A DNA stretch of 64,000 nucleotides, taken from positions 62,001 to 126,000 of the forward strand of contig NZ_JPMD01000028.1 of NCBI RefSeq assembly GCF_000732635.1, in the 5' to 3' direction. Shown here one piece after another: positions 56,138 through 64,000 of this stretch (its first letter is position 1; each line of letters begins with the position of its first letter). A program made the position numbers and the translations under genes. The notes below the pieces were generated by a model. The model did not search any database. It was not told the origin of the DNA and saw only the letters and a list, made by a program, of their open reading frames with translations. This stretch comes from Clostridium sulfidigenes. Lineage in GTDB: Bacteria; Bacillota; Clostridia; Clostridiales; Clostridiaceae.

Positions 56138-56755
56138 ATGAAAGAATTAGTTAATAGATTAAAAACAGGTATTATTACCGAAAATCCAGTTTTCATACAA
56201 GTACTAGCTATGTGTCCTACTCTTGCTGTTACAAGTAGTGTAAAGAATGCGGCAGGTATGGCTCTTGCTGCAACAGTAGTATTAATAGGCTCAAATGCTG
56301 TTATCTCTTTGATTAGAAAACTCGTTCCTGATAAAATCAGAATACCAGCTTATATCGTAGTTATCGCTACCTTCGTTACTTTAATACAGTTCTTATTACA
56401 GGCTTATATTCCTGACTTATATAAATCTCTTGGAATATTCTTACCTCTTATAGTAGTTAACTGTGTTATCTTAGGTAGAGCTGAAGCATATGCATCAAAA
56501 AATAAAGTAATACCTTCAATTTTTGATGCTATTGGAATGGGACTTGGGTTTGGACTTGCTATAGTTGTATTAGCAACCTTTAGAGAAGTTCTTGGTAATG
56601 GAACATTCTACGGAATGCAATTCCTACCAAAATCATATGTTCCAGCTATGGTTATGACATCTGCTCCTGGAGCTTTCATAACTCTTGGTATACTTTTAGC
56701 ATGCTTGAATCAATATAAGATTTCAAAAGCTAAAAAATCTGAAACTACAAAATAA
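56138..56755 (+). CDS. rnfE: RnfE, membrane subunit
   Basis: 205 aa, six membrane helices, homologous to NqrD/RnfA. ENPVFIQVLAMCPTLAVTSS near 15 and LIVVNCVILGRAEAYASKN near 108, with its conserved Cys, are hallmarks; paired half-membrane cysteines in RnfA/E bind an Fe-S centre in related complexes. It starts one base after the rnfG stop with AAAGGAG upstream. Confidence 0.95.
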   Translation: MKELVNRLKTGIITENPVFIQVLAMCPTLAVTSSVKNAAGMALAATVVLIGSNAVISLIRKLVPDKIRIPAYIVVIATFVTLIQFLLQAYIPDLYKSLGIFLPLIVVNCVILGRAEAYASKNKVIPSIFDAIGMGLGFGLAIVVLATFREVLGNGTFYGMQFLPKSYVPAMVMTSAPGAFITLGILLACLNQYKISKAKKSETTK

Positions 56756-56770
56756 GGAAGGTGAAATTTA

Positions 56771-57349
56771 ATGAAAGAATTATTTACTATATTTATAGGA
56801 GCCCTTTTAGTTAACAACGTAATATTAGGGCAGTTTCTAGGTATATGTTCCTTCCTTGGAGTTTCTCAAAAGACAGAAACTGCTAAAGGTATGGGTGCAG
56901 CTGTTACCTTTGTAATGTTACTAGCTACTCTTATTACCTTCGTGGTAAATAAGTTAATTTTAGTTCCATTTAAAATGGAATATCTATCAACATTAGCTTT
57001 TATCCTTGTTATTGCAGCATTAGTACAATTTGTTGAGATTGTTATTAAGAAAATCCAACCTGGTCTTTATAGATCTCTAGGTATCTTCTTACCTCTTATC
57101 ACAACTAACTGTGCAGTACTTGGTGTTGCTGTTACAAACATAGATAAACAGTATGGATTAGCTCAATCATTATCTAATACTATTGGGGCAGCTCTTGGAT
57201 ATGTACTAGCTATAGTAATACTTGCAGGTTTAAGAGAGAGAATGGAAGATAATACTGATATGCCTGCTGCTTTTAGAGGGTTACCAATTTCTCTAATAAC
57301 TGCTGGATTAATGGCTATTGCTTTCTATGGATTCAGTGGTTTAGTTTAA
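56771..57349 (+). CDS. rnfA: RnfA, membrane subunit
   Basis: 192 aa, six membrane helices. LLVNNVILGQFLGICSFLGVS near 14 and LITTNCAVLGVAVTNIDKQ near 108 are the family signatures with the two conserved cysteines. It pairs with RnfE in the membrane core. AAGGAAGGTG precedes the ATG. Confidence 0.95.
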   Translation: MKELFTIFIGALLVNNVILGQFLGICSFLGVSQKTETAKGMGAAVTFVMLLATLITFVVNKLILVPFKMEYLSTLAFILVIAALVQFVEIVIKKIQPGLYRSLGIFLPLITTNCAVLGVAVTNIDKQYGLAQSLSNTIGAALGYVLAIVILAGLRERMEDNTDMPAAFRGLPISLITAGLMAIAFYGFSGLV

Positions 57350-57363
57350 AGGAGGGAATTTAA

Positions 57364-58251
57364 ATGGATTTATCAAATTTAGTATATCCAGTAATCAGCC
57401 TAGGTGGCCTTGGCTTAGTATTTGGAGCGCTATTAGGATATGCAAACAGTAAATTTAAAGTAGAAGTTGATGAAAGAATCCCTCTAGTGAGAGAATGTTT
57501 ACCTGGTGCAAACTGTGGTGGATGTGGATTTGCTGGATGTGATGCTTATGCAGAAGCTGTAGTTATGGGTACAGCTGCAACTAACAAATGTAGCCCCGGA
57601 GGTGCTGAGGCAGTTGAAAAGATATCTTCAATTCTTGGAGTTGAAGCATCAACAGCTGAACCAATGGTAGCTTTTGTAAGATGCAAAGGAACTTCTGATG
57701 TTGCAAGAGAAAAATATAACTATGTAGGAATTCTAGATTGTAACCAAGCTTCCGTAGCCCCTGGTGGTGGTTCTAAAGCTTGTGAATTTGGATGCTTAGG
57801 TCTTGGTTCTTGTGTAAAGGCTTGTGAATTCGGTGCACTATCCATAATTAATGGTGTAGCTTCTATAGATGAAGAAAAATGTGTAGCTTGTGGTGCTTGT
57901 ATATCAGCTTGTCCAAAAACATTAATTCATCTTGTACCTAAAAAATCTAAGGTTAGAATAGACTGTAATAACAAAAATAAAGGTAAAGAAGTTATGGATG
58001 TTTGTGATGTAGGATGTATCGGTTGTGGTATCTGTATGAAAAACTGCCCTAAAGATGCAATCGAGATAGTAAATAATATTCCAGTATTTGATTACACAAA
58101 ATGTGTTAGTTGTGGAATATGTGCAAATAAATGTCCAAAGAACTCCATATTAAACCTTAGAAAACCTGCATTAAAAAAAGAAGCAGTACCATCTCCTGCT
58201 AAGGCAGCTAGTGAAGCTACTTCTTCTGAAAATAACAATGCTACAGTATAA
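57364..58251 (+). CDS. rnfB: RnfB, polyferredoxin subunit
   Basis: 295 aa. One N-terminal membrane helix, the RnfB-type [4Fe-4S] motif CLPGANCGGCGFAGCDAYAEA near 43 with a further cysteine near 79, then ferredoxin clusters (CEFGCLGLGSCVKAC, CVACGACISACP, CIGCGICMKNCP, CVSCGICANKCP). It is the entry point for electrons from reduced ferredoxin. The C-terminal 35 residues are an Ala/Lys/Ser tail. The last rnf gene, with AAGGAGGG upstream. Confidence 0.95.
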   Translation: MDLSNLVYPVISLGGLGLVFGALLGYANSKFKVEVDERIPLVRECLPGANCGGCGFAGCDAYAEAVVMGTAATNKCSPGGAEAVEKISSILGVEASTAEPMVAFVRCKGTSDVAREKYNYVGILDCNQASVAPGGGSKACEFGCLGLGSCVKACEFGALSIINGVASIDEEKCVACGACISACPKTLIHLVPKKSKVRIDCNNKNKGKEVMDVCDVGCIGCGICMKNCPKDAIEIVNNIPVFDYTKCVSCGICANKCPKNSILNLRKPALKKEAVPSPAKAASEATSSENNNATV

Positions 58252-58274
58252 ATAAATTTAATTTTATGTTATAA

Positions 58275-58300
58275 TATAGAAGGCTTTTTAGCCTTCTATA
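58275..58300. terminator. Hairpin between rnfB and the RseC-like gene
   Basis: Perfect 10-bp stem TATAGAAGGC/GCCTTCTATA (58275-58284, 58291-58300) with a TTTTTA loop, then TTTATTT. It could end the rnf transcript or only partly attenuate read-through into the next gene, whose GGAGGTG follows at once. Confidence 0.6.
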
Positions 58301-58319
58301 TTTATTTGGAGGTGATTTC

Positions 58320-58736
58320 GTGCAAGAAGAAGGTATTATAAAGAAAATTAATGGAGATATAGCTACTGTTGCTTTTGTAAAAAAAGGTGGTTGTGGTGGT
58401 GGATGTTCCTCTTGTAAATCTGGATGTCCTAAAGATACTATATTGGTAGAATTAAAAAATACAGAACACGCTACTGTTGGTGAAAGAGTTTTAGTATCAA
58501 TGGATAATAAGGTTTTTAGCAACATGACATTTTGGGCCTATGCCTTCCCTACCATTATTACAGTAATTACTCTTATAATATGTCTATACATATTTAATAA
58601 GCTTAATTTAGCTAATTCTGAAGTATATTCAGTGTTACTGGCTTTAGTAGCCATGGTAATTTCTTATGTACTTAGTTCTAAACTAAACAAAAAACAAGAT
58701 AAGTATTCTTTTAAGATGATTAAAAAGTTAAATTAA
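58320..58736 (+). CDS. RseC/MucC-like SoxR-reducing family protein
   Basis: 138 aa. A Cys-rich N-terminal segment GGCGGGCSSCKSGCP near 22, a short beta domain, then two membrane helices (FWAYAFPTIITVITLIICLYI and the LLALVAMVISYVL region). This is the RseC layout. In Proteobacteria RseC works with an Rnf-like (Rsx) complex to keep SoxR reduced; here it follows rnfCDGEAB, so it may assist or modulate Rnf. GTG start with GGAGGTGATTTC upstream. A weak A/T hairpin overlaps its stop. Confidence 0.88.
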   Translation: MQEEGIIKKINGDIATVAFVKKGGCGGGCSSCKSGCPKDTILVELKNTEHATVGERVLVSMDNKVFSNMTFWAYAFPTIITVITLIICLYIFNKLNLANSEVYSVLLALVAMVISYVLSSKLNKKQDKYSFKMIKKLN

Positions 58737-58851
58737 ACTTTTTAAAATGTGATGAAAGTTATATTAATAAAGATATATTTTACTATATAAAGTTAATAAT
58801 ATTCACATATAGATCATACAAAATCAATTATAACCATTAGGAGGTATAAAG

Positions 58852-59520
58852 ATGAACATAGCATCAATGATTGATCATACTATTTTAAAAGCTGAAACAA
58901 CCAAGGATCAGGTTATAAAAATTTGCAAAGAAGCAAAGGAATATAAATTCAAGTCAGTATGTGTAAATTCTTGTTATACTGAGTTAGTAGCAAAGGAACT
59001 AAAAGACTCTGGAGTACTTGTGTGCACAGTGGTAGGTTTCCCTCTAGGAGCTATGGATACTAAATCTAAGGCTTTCGAAACAGCTAGAGCTATCGAACTT
59101 GGAGCAAATGAAATAGACATGGTTATCAACGTAGGAGCTTTAAAGGATAAGGATTACGATTTTGTGAGAAATGATATAAAAGAAATTGTTGATACCGCTA
59201 AAGGAAAGGCTATAGTTAAAGTTATTTTAGAAACTTGCCTATTAACCGAAGAAGAAAAAATCAAGGCTTGTGAATTATCACAAGAAGCAGGTGCAGACTT
59301 TGTAAAAACTTCAACTGGATTTAGTACAGGTGGAGCAACTCCTGAAGATATTGCTCTAATGAGAAAGGTTGTTGGACCTAATATGGGCGTAAAAGCCTCT
59401 GGTGGTGTTCGTACTACTGAAGATGCCCTGAAGGTTATAAATGCTGGTGCAAATAGAATTGGTGCCAGTGCATCTATAGCAATCGTAGATAATTTATGTA
59501 ATTCAGATTCTGACTATTAG
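58852..59520 (+). CDS. deoC: Deoxyribose-phosphate aldolase
   Basis: 222 aa class I aldolase. [11 protein letters not shown] near 7, [20 protein letters not shown] near 58, [15 protein letters not shown] near 90, [10 protein letters not shown] near 121 and [15 protein letters not shown] near 147, whose Lys forms the Schiff base with substrate, give the complete active site. It converts 2-deoxyribose 5-phosphate to acetaldehyde and glyceraldehyde 3-phosphate, fitting the nucleoside-salvage theme of the window. AGGAGG precedes the ATG. Confidence 0.96.
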   Translation: MNIASMIDHTILKAETTKDQVIKICKEAKEYKFKSVCVNSCYTELVAKELKDSGVLVCTVVGFPLGAMDTKSKAFETARAIELGANEIDMVINVGALKDKDYDFVRNDIKEIVDTAKGKAIVKVILETCLLTEEEKIKACELSQEAGADFVKTSTGFSTGGATPEDIALMRKVVGPNMGVKASGGVRTTEDALKVINAGANRIGASASIAIVDNLCNSDSDY

Positions 59521-59561
59521 AATTTATTTTCATTTTACAAATTAATTAAAATACATTTTAC

Positions 59562-59602
59562 AAATAGGTAAACTTCTGTAAATTCTAGAAGTTTATCTAT
59601 TT
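59562..59602 (+). terminator. Terminator of deoC
   Basis: A 16-bp stem with one G-T wobble (AAATAGGTAAACTTCT at 59562-59577, AGAAGTTTATCTATTT at 59587-59602) followed by ATTTTT. Confidence 0.8.
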
Positions 59603-59755
59603 ATTTTTCGACTTTTTTGTTAAGTTCTTGTTAAGAACATTAATTTTGTTAAAGCTTTGTCGTATATATTGAAATTAGTCACAAAATGTTTAAAATTAAG
59701 ACATGATAGAAAATTTAATCAATTCTATCAAATATTTTTATAGGGGGATATAAAA

Positions 59756-61210
59756 ATGAAATTTTTAACAGGACTATTCAAATTTTTACCAATCTTTGTA
59801 TTGGCAGGTCTAATGATGATGAAGGTTAACGTACTTACGGCAGCTCCAATTGCAACAATAGTTGCTTGCTTTGTAGCCTACATCACAGAAAAAATTAAAA
59901 TGAATGAACTTATTGATGCTGCTGTAAACAATGTAAAGGAGCTCATACTTGTATTCTTTATATTAATGTTTGCTTATGCAATGGCAAGTGCCTTTATGTC
60001 AACAGGAGTTGGTGCTTCTATCGTTAATGTAGCTCTATCTCTTGGGTTGAATGCAAGAACTGTTGCTGTAACCGGATTCATAGTTACTTGCGTACTATCA
60101 GTTGCTACCGGAACTTCTTGGGGAACTTTCGCAGCATGTGCACCTATCTTCTTATGGCTTAACCATATAGTTGGAGGAGATATCCTTCTTACTACATCTG
60201 CTATCGCTGGTGGTGCTTGTTTTGGTGATAATATTGGTCTTATCTCTGATACAACAGTTGTAAGCTCTGGTATTCAAGATGTAGAGGTTATAGACAGAGT
60301 TAGAACTCAAGGTGTTTGGTCTCTCTCTTGTATGATAATCACTGCAATTATTATCTTTGTAGTAAGCCTAGCAATGAAATTACCTACTGATGTAGCTAAT
60401 GCAAAGTTAGCTATTGATGCTATTCCACCAGAAGCATGGTCTGCTATTGAGGCTCAAAAACCAGCAGCTGTTGAACTTTTAAATCAAGTTAAAACCGGAG
60501 TTCCTGTATACATGGTAATTCCTCTAATACTTGTTATAGTTGCTGCTGTTATGGGTATTCCTACTCTACTTTGCCTATTCTTAGGAATTGGTTCATCATA
60601 CATCTTCGGTTCCTTTGCAGGAACTGTAGAAAGCTTACCTGCTTTCTTATCTTTAGTTCAAGATGGATTTGGTGAGGCTGGTTCTTGGGTTATTGTAATG
60701 ATGATGTGGGTTGGTGCCTTCGGTGGTGTAATGGCTAAAATGGATGCTTTTGCCCCACTATCAGCTCTTGTTTTAAAAATATCTGGAAACGTAAGACAAC
60801 TAATGTTCTGGAATGGTGTTTTATGTTTAGGTGGTAACGCTGCTCTTTCTGATGAAATGGCTCAAATAGTAACTATCGGACCTATCATTAAAGAATTAGT
60901 TGATAAAAATGTTGAAGGAAGCCAAGAGGATATGTACAAACTATATCTTAGAAATGCAACCTTTGGTGATGCACTTGGAGTATTCGGATCTCAATTAATT
61001 CCTTGGCACGTATACATTGGTTTCTATGTAGGAATTGCTTCTTCAGTATATCCATTACACAAATTTGTAGCTACAGATATAATTAAATATAACTTTATGG
61101 CTTTTGTAGCTGTATTTTCAATCCTACTACTTACCCTTACTGGATGGGACAGATTTATTCCTAAATTTGGTCTACCAACAGAACCTGCTGTTAGATTAAA
61201 AAAGAAATAA
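59756..61210 (+). CDS. NhaC-family Na+/H+ antiporter-like transporter, copy 1
   Basis: 484 aa, about 11-12 membrane helices. GTSWGTFAACAPIFLW near 120, GGACFGDNIGLISDTTVVSS near 143 and GGNAALSDEMAQIVTIGPI near 360 are shared with NhaC-type and related organic-ion transporters. It probably exchanges Na+ or H+, possibly with an organic substrate; the real cargo is unknown. It is the first of three tandem paralogs. ATG with ATAGGGGGATATAAA upstream. A TTGAAA/TAAAAT promoter-like pair lies about 75 nt upstream. Confidence 0.85.
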   Translation: MKFLTGLFKFLPIFVLAGLMMMKVNVLTAAPIATIVACFVAYITEKIKMNELIDAAVNNVKELILVFFILMFAYAMASAFMSTGVGASIVNVALSLGLNARTVAVTGFIVTCVLSVATGTSWGTFAACAPIFLWLNHIVGGDILLTTSAIAGGACFGDNIGLISDTTVVSSGIQDVEVIDRVRTQGVWSLSCMIITAIIIFVVSLAMKLPTDVANAKLAIDAIPPEAWSAIEAQKPAAVELLNQVKTGVPVYMVIPLILVIVAAVMGIPTLLCLFLGIGSSYIFGSFAGTVESLPAFLSLVQDGFGEAGSWVIVMMMWVGAFGGVMAKMDAFAPLSALVLKISGNVRQLMFWNGVLCLGGNAALSDEMAQIVTIGPIIKELVDKNVEGSQEDMYKLYLRNATFGDALGVFGSQLIPWHVYIGFYVGIASSVYPLHKFVATDIIKYNFMAFVAVFSILLLTLTGWDRFIPKFGLPTEPAVRLKKK

Positions 61211-61220
61211 ATATATAACA

Positions 61221-61298
61221 CTGATAATGAAGCAATTCTATATTATCAGTAAATAATTCTTAAAACATGCTATTGATATCATAAGATGTTAATAGCAT
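61221..61298 (+). terminator. Hairpins after antiporter copy 1
   Basis: Two stems: CTGATAAT/ATTATCAG (61221-61249) and ATGCTATT/AATAGCAT (61267-61298), the second followed by ATTTTTTTC, a convincing terminator tail. The rest of the 61211-61687 gap is A/T-rich sequence leading to the copy 2 promoter. Confidence 0.65.
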
Positions 61299-61588
61299 AT
61301 TTTTTTCATAATATTTGTTATTTTTTTAACACACATATCTAAATATTCTATAATACTTCAAGTTATAAATACTAAAATGTAAATTTTATTTATAATATTA
61401 TTTATATACTAAATTTTTTGAAATTATTTTTAGTAAACATTTACATGGGATATATGCAAATATTTTTATCTTCAATATTATTTCTACCTATTTCTACTTT
61501 TTAATTTATCGTTTTCATTAATTAACTCAATATTTTTAATTTTTTTATAAAAAGTTCTAAAATTTATGTATTTTTTCTGGAAAAACAC

Positions 61589-61617
61589 TTGATATTTTTT
61601 TGAAAAGGTTTTAAACT
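61589..61617 (+). promoter_or_regulatory. Promoter of antiporter copy 2
   Basis: TTGATA at 61589-61594, 17-nt spacer and TAAACT at 61612-61617. The same hexamers, spacer length and flanking sequence (TTTTTTCTG before, GTTTTAAACTA after) occur ahead of copy 3, so the promoter was duplicated with the gene. Confidence 0.7.
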
Positions 61618-61687
61618 AGTAATGTGAAAATAATGGTTAAAAAAATAACTATATTTTCATCTTAATTAATTTATAGGGGGATCATAA

Positions 61688-63178
61688 ATGAAATTTTTAA
61701 AAGGATTTTTAAAGTTTGTACCAATCTTTGTATTGGCAGGTCTAATGATGCTTAAGGTTAATGTACTTACGGCAGCACCTATAGCAACAATAGTTGCTTG
61801 CCTTGTAGCCTACATCACAGAAAAAATTAAACTGAATGAACTTATCGATGCTTCCATCGAAAATGTAAAGGAGCTTATTTTAGTATTCTTTATACTAATG
61901 TTTGCCTACGCAATGGCAAATGCATTTATGTCAACTGGAGTTGGTGCTTCTATAGTTAATATAGCATTATCTCTTGGAGTAAATGCAAGAAGTGTTGCTG
62001 TATGTGGCTTCTTAGTAACTGGTATACTTTCCGTTGCTACTGGTACCTCTTGGGGAACCTTTGCTGCATGTGCTCCTATCTTCTTGTGGCTAAACCACAT
62101 ATTAGGAGGAAATATTCTTCTTACTACAGCTTCAATAGCTGGTGGTGCTTGTTTTGGAGACAATATTGGTCTTATCTCTGATACTACAGTTGTAAGTTCT
62201 GGTATTCAAAAGGTTGAGATACTTGAAAGAGTAAAATCTCAAGTTGTTTGGTCTGTCCTTTGTCTTGTTGTGTCTGCAATTATTATTTATGGTATGAGTG
62301 TAGCACTGAAACTGCCTACAGAAGCTGCTAATACTGCACTAGCAATTGAGTCTATTCCAGCAGAGGCATGGTCTGCTATTGAAGCTCAAAAGCCTGCAGC
62401 TGTTGAACTTTTAAATCAAGTTAAAAATGGAGTACCTGTCTATATGGTAATTCCGCTATTACTTGTTATAGGTGTCGCTGTTACGGGTGTACCTACTCTA
62501 CTTTGTTTGTTCCTAGGAATTATTTCTTCTTATATCCTTGGTTCCTTTGCAGGAACAGTAGAAAGCCTACCAGTTTTCTTAGGATTAGTTCAAAGTGGAT
62601 TTAGCGAGGCTGGTTCTTGGGTTATAGTAATGATGATGTGGGTTGGTGCCTTTGGTGGTATCATGGCTAAAATGGATGCCTTTGCTCCACTATCAGCTAT
62701 TGTTTTAAAAATATCTAAAAATGTAAAACAGTTAATGTTCTGGAATGGTGTTTTAAGTATAGGTGGTAATGCTGCTCTTTCTGATGAAATGGCTCAAATA
62801 GTAACTATTGGACCTATTATTAAAGAATTAGTTGATAAAAATGTTGAAGGAAGCGAAGAAGATCTTTATAAACTTCGTCTTAGAAATGCCACCTTCTCAA
62901 GTTCATTAGGTGTTTTCGGATCTCAATTAATTCCTTGGCATGTATACATTGGATTCTATGTAGGAATACTTTCTTCAGTATATCCATTACATACATTTAT
63001 AGCTACAGATATTATTAAATATAATGTCATGGCTTTTGTAACCGTAATTTCATTACTTCTTCTTACTATTACCGGATGGGATAGATTTATTCCTAAGTTT
63101 GGTTTACCAAGAGAACCTAAAGTTAAACTTAAGAATCAAACTTCTGAGGTCAATTCTGATAAAGAAATTTGTGCATAA
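61688..63178 (+). CDS. NhaC-family transporter, copy 2
   Basis: 496 aa, with the same membrane layout and signatures as copy 1 (GTSWGTFAACAPIFLW, GGACFGDNIGLISDTTVVSS, GGNAALSDEMAQIV) and very high identity over the first 470 residues. It differs by a hydrophilic C-terminal tail (TSEVNSDKEICA) that copy 1 lacks. ATAGGGGGATCATAA precedes the ATG. It has its own promoter and terminator, so it is expressed separately. Confidence 0.85.
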   Translation: MKFLKGFLKFVPIFVLAGLMMLKVNVLTAAPIATIVACLVAYITEKIKLNELIDASIENVKELILVFFILMFAYAMANAFMSTGVGASIVNIALSLGVNARSVAVCGFLVTGILSVATGTSWGTFAACAPIFLWLNHILGGNILLTTASIAGGACFGDNIGLISDTTVVSSGIQKVEILERVKSQVVWSVLCLVVSAIIIYGMSVALKLPTEAANTALAIESIPAEAWSAIEAQKPAAVELLNQVKNGVPVYMVIPLLLVIGVAVTGVPTLLCLFLGIISSYILGSFAGTVESLPVFLGLVQSGFSEAGSWVIVMMMWVGAFGGIMAKMDAFAPLSAIVLKISKNVKQLMFWNGVLSIGGNAALSDEMAQIVTIGPIIKELVDKNVEGSEEDLYKLRLRNATFSSSLGVFGSQLIPWHVYIGFYVGILSSVYPLHTFIATDIIKYNVMAFVTVISLLLLTITGWDRFIPKFGLPREPKVKLKNQTSEVNSDKEICA

Positions 63179-63185
63179 TAAATAT

Positions 63186-63226
63186 AAAAAATCTCACAAT
63201 AGTTAATAATTATTGTGAGATTTTTT
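63186..63226 (+). terminator. Terminator of antiporter copy 2
   Basis: Perfect 16-bp arms (AAAAAATCTCACAATA at 63186-63201 and its complement at 63211-63226) ending in a T-run, eight bases after the stop. The remainder of the 63179-63503 gap is A/T-rich up to the copy 3 promoter. Confidence 0.9.
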
Positions 63227-63404
63227 ATATATCATAGTTATACAAATTAATGTTCATTCCAAAAACTTCATATTTATTTACTAATAATAACCATAAAACC
63301 CTTTACACATAATAACAATTATTCTTTTATAATACATATATTAGCAAATACTCCTAACATTCTACATTAAATTATTTAATTTATGCGTTTTTTCTGAAAA
63401 ATAC

Positions 63405-63433
63405 TTGATATTTTTGAGAAAACGTTTTAAACT
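63405..63433 (+). promoter_or_regulatory. Promoter of antiporter copy 3
   Basis: TTGATA at 63405-63410, 17-nt spacer and TAAACT at 63428-63433, matching the copy 2 promoter in hexamers, spacing and flanks. Confidence 0.7.
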
Positions 63434-63503
63434 AATTTTATAGTAAGACTAGTTAAATAAATAACTAGTTTTTCTAGTAAATTTTTTATAGGGGGATATA
63501 AAA

Positions 63504-64000
63504 ATGAAATTTTTAAAAGCAACCTTTAAGTTTGTACCAATATTTGTATTGGCTGGACTTATGATGATGAAGGTAGACGTGCTTACAGCTGCACCAATAG
63601 CAACTATATTTGCATGTATTGTAGCCTACATCACAGAAAAAGTAAAATTTAGTGAGCTTATCGATGCAGCAGTCGATAATGTAAAGGAACTTATTTTAGT
63701 ATTTTTTATACTAATGTTTGCTTATGCAATGGCAAACGCTTTCATGTCAACAGGAGTTGGTGCTTCTATAGTTAATATGGCCCTAACTCTTGGATTAAAT
63801 GCAAGAACTGTAGCTGTATGTGGCTTCTTAGTAACTTGCATACTGTCAGTTGCTACTGGAACTTCTTGGGGAACATTTGCTGCATGTGCTCCTATTTTCT
63901 TATGGCTTAACCATATAGTTGGAGGAAATATTCTTCTTACTACAGCTTCTATAGCTGGTGGTGCTTGCTTTGGTGATAATATCGGTCTTATCTCTGATAC
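63504..64000 (+). CDS. NhaC-family transporter, copy 3 (cut by window end)
   Basis: The first 165 residues of a third paralog, beginning MKFLKATFKFVPIFVLAGLM and running through GTSWGTFAACAPIFLW and GGACFGDNIGLISD to the window edge without a stop. It has the same ATAGGGGGATATAAAAATG start region as copy 1. Completeness cannot be judged from this window. Confidence 0.85.
   Translation, partial: MKFLKATFKFVPIFVLAGLMMMKVDVLTAAPIATIFACIVAYITEKVKFSELIDAAVDNVKELILVFFILMFAYAMANAFMSTGVGASIVNMALTLGLNARTVAVCGFLVTCILSVATGTSWGTFAACAPIFLWLNHIVGGNILLTTASIAGGACFGDNIGLISD

Noticed and set aside
1..64000. tRNA, rRNA, insertion sequence or prophage
   Set aside because: No cloverleaf, rRNA stretch, transposase, integrase or phage structural gene is seen in the reading frames or gaps.

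Overview
The window is AT-rich, single-contig bacterial DNA with strong purine-rich ribosome binding sites, frequent GTG and TTG starts, and genes typical of an anaerobic low-GC Firmicute: rubrerythrin, an electron-bifurcating [FeFe] hydrogenase, an Rnf complex and selenium-dependent molybdenum hydroxylase accessory genes. I read it as Clostridium sensu stricto or a close relative; the species cannot be fixed from sequence alone.

Layout. 0-7.5 kb: a putative phospholipase C-like protein, an Mpv17-like membrane protein, a decayed ABC exporter, rubrerythrin, a DinG/XPD-like helicase with a nuclease-like N-terminus, and an ABC-F ATPase broken by one missing base. 7.7-36.3 kb: a large purine/N-heterocycle catabolism island, nearly all on the minus strand. 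It carries three molybdenum hydroxylase systems: a separate-subunit set at 8.4-12.0 kb next to an ECF S-component, an XdhD-type Fe-S/Mo fusion at 14.1-16.7 kb, and a three-subunit xanthine dehydrogenase at 31.1-34.8 kb. With them are guanine deaminase, a TetR regulator, two PLP enzymes, YgeY, the selenium-cofactor genes yqeB/mocA/yqeC, SsnA, YgfK, YgeW, a purine permease and a hydantoinase/dihydropyrimidinase. This set matches the anaerobic urate/purine degradation clusters known from gut bacteria.

36.4-64 kb: a GC-richer structured element of unknown identity, the hydrogenase operon hydCBA, a split LysO exporter, an unrecognised protein, a guanine/hypoxanthine permease, glutamine synthetase, a DEDDh exonuclease, an amidohydrolase, an FtsH-like protease, pseudouridine catabolism (psuK-psuG), the Rnf operon (rnfCDGEAB) followed by an RseC-like gene, deoC, and three tandem NhaC-family antiporters, the last cut by the window edge.

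How it works together (inference). Permeases import purines. Deaminases and Mo hydroxylases interconvert them, and the YgfK/SsnA/YgeW/YgeY/HyuA/PLP group is thought to open the ring and ferment the products. Electrons pass through NADH and ferredoxin pools serviced by HydABC and Rnf. The same nucleobase/nucleoside salvage theme recurs in psuGK and deoC. A palindromic motif (TGAYTAATTARTCA-like) sits upstream of several purine units and may be the operator of the TetR protein in the island.

Three otherwise intact genes (the ABC-F gene, rnfC, and possibly the 8.4-10.6 kb Mo subunit) are each interrupted at a one-base homopolymer difference. Either real frameshifts or sequence errors could explain this.
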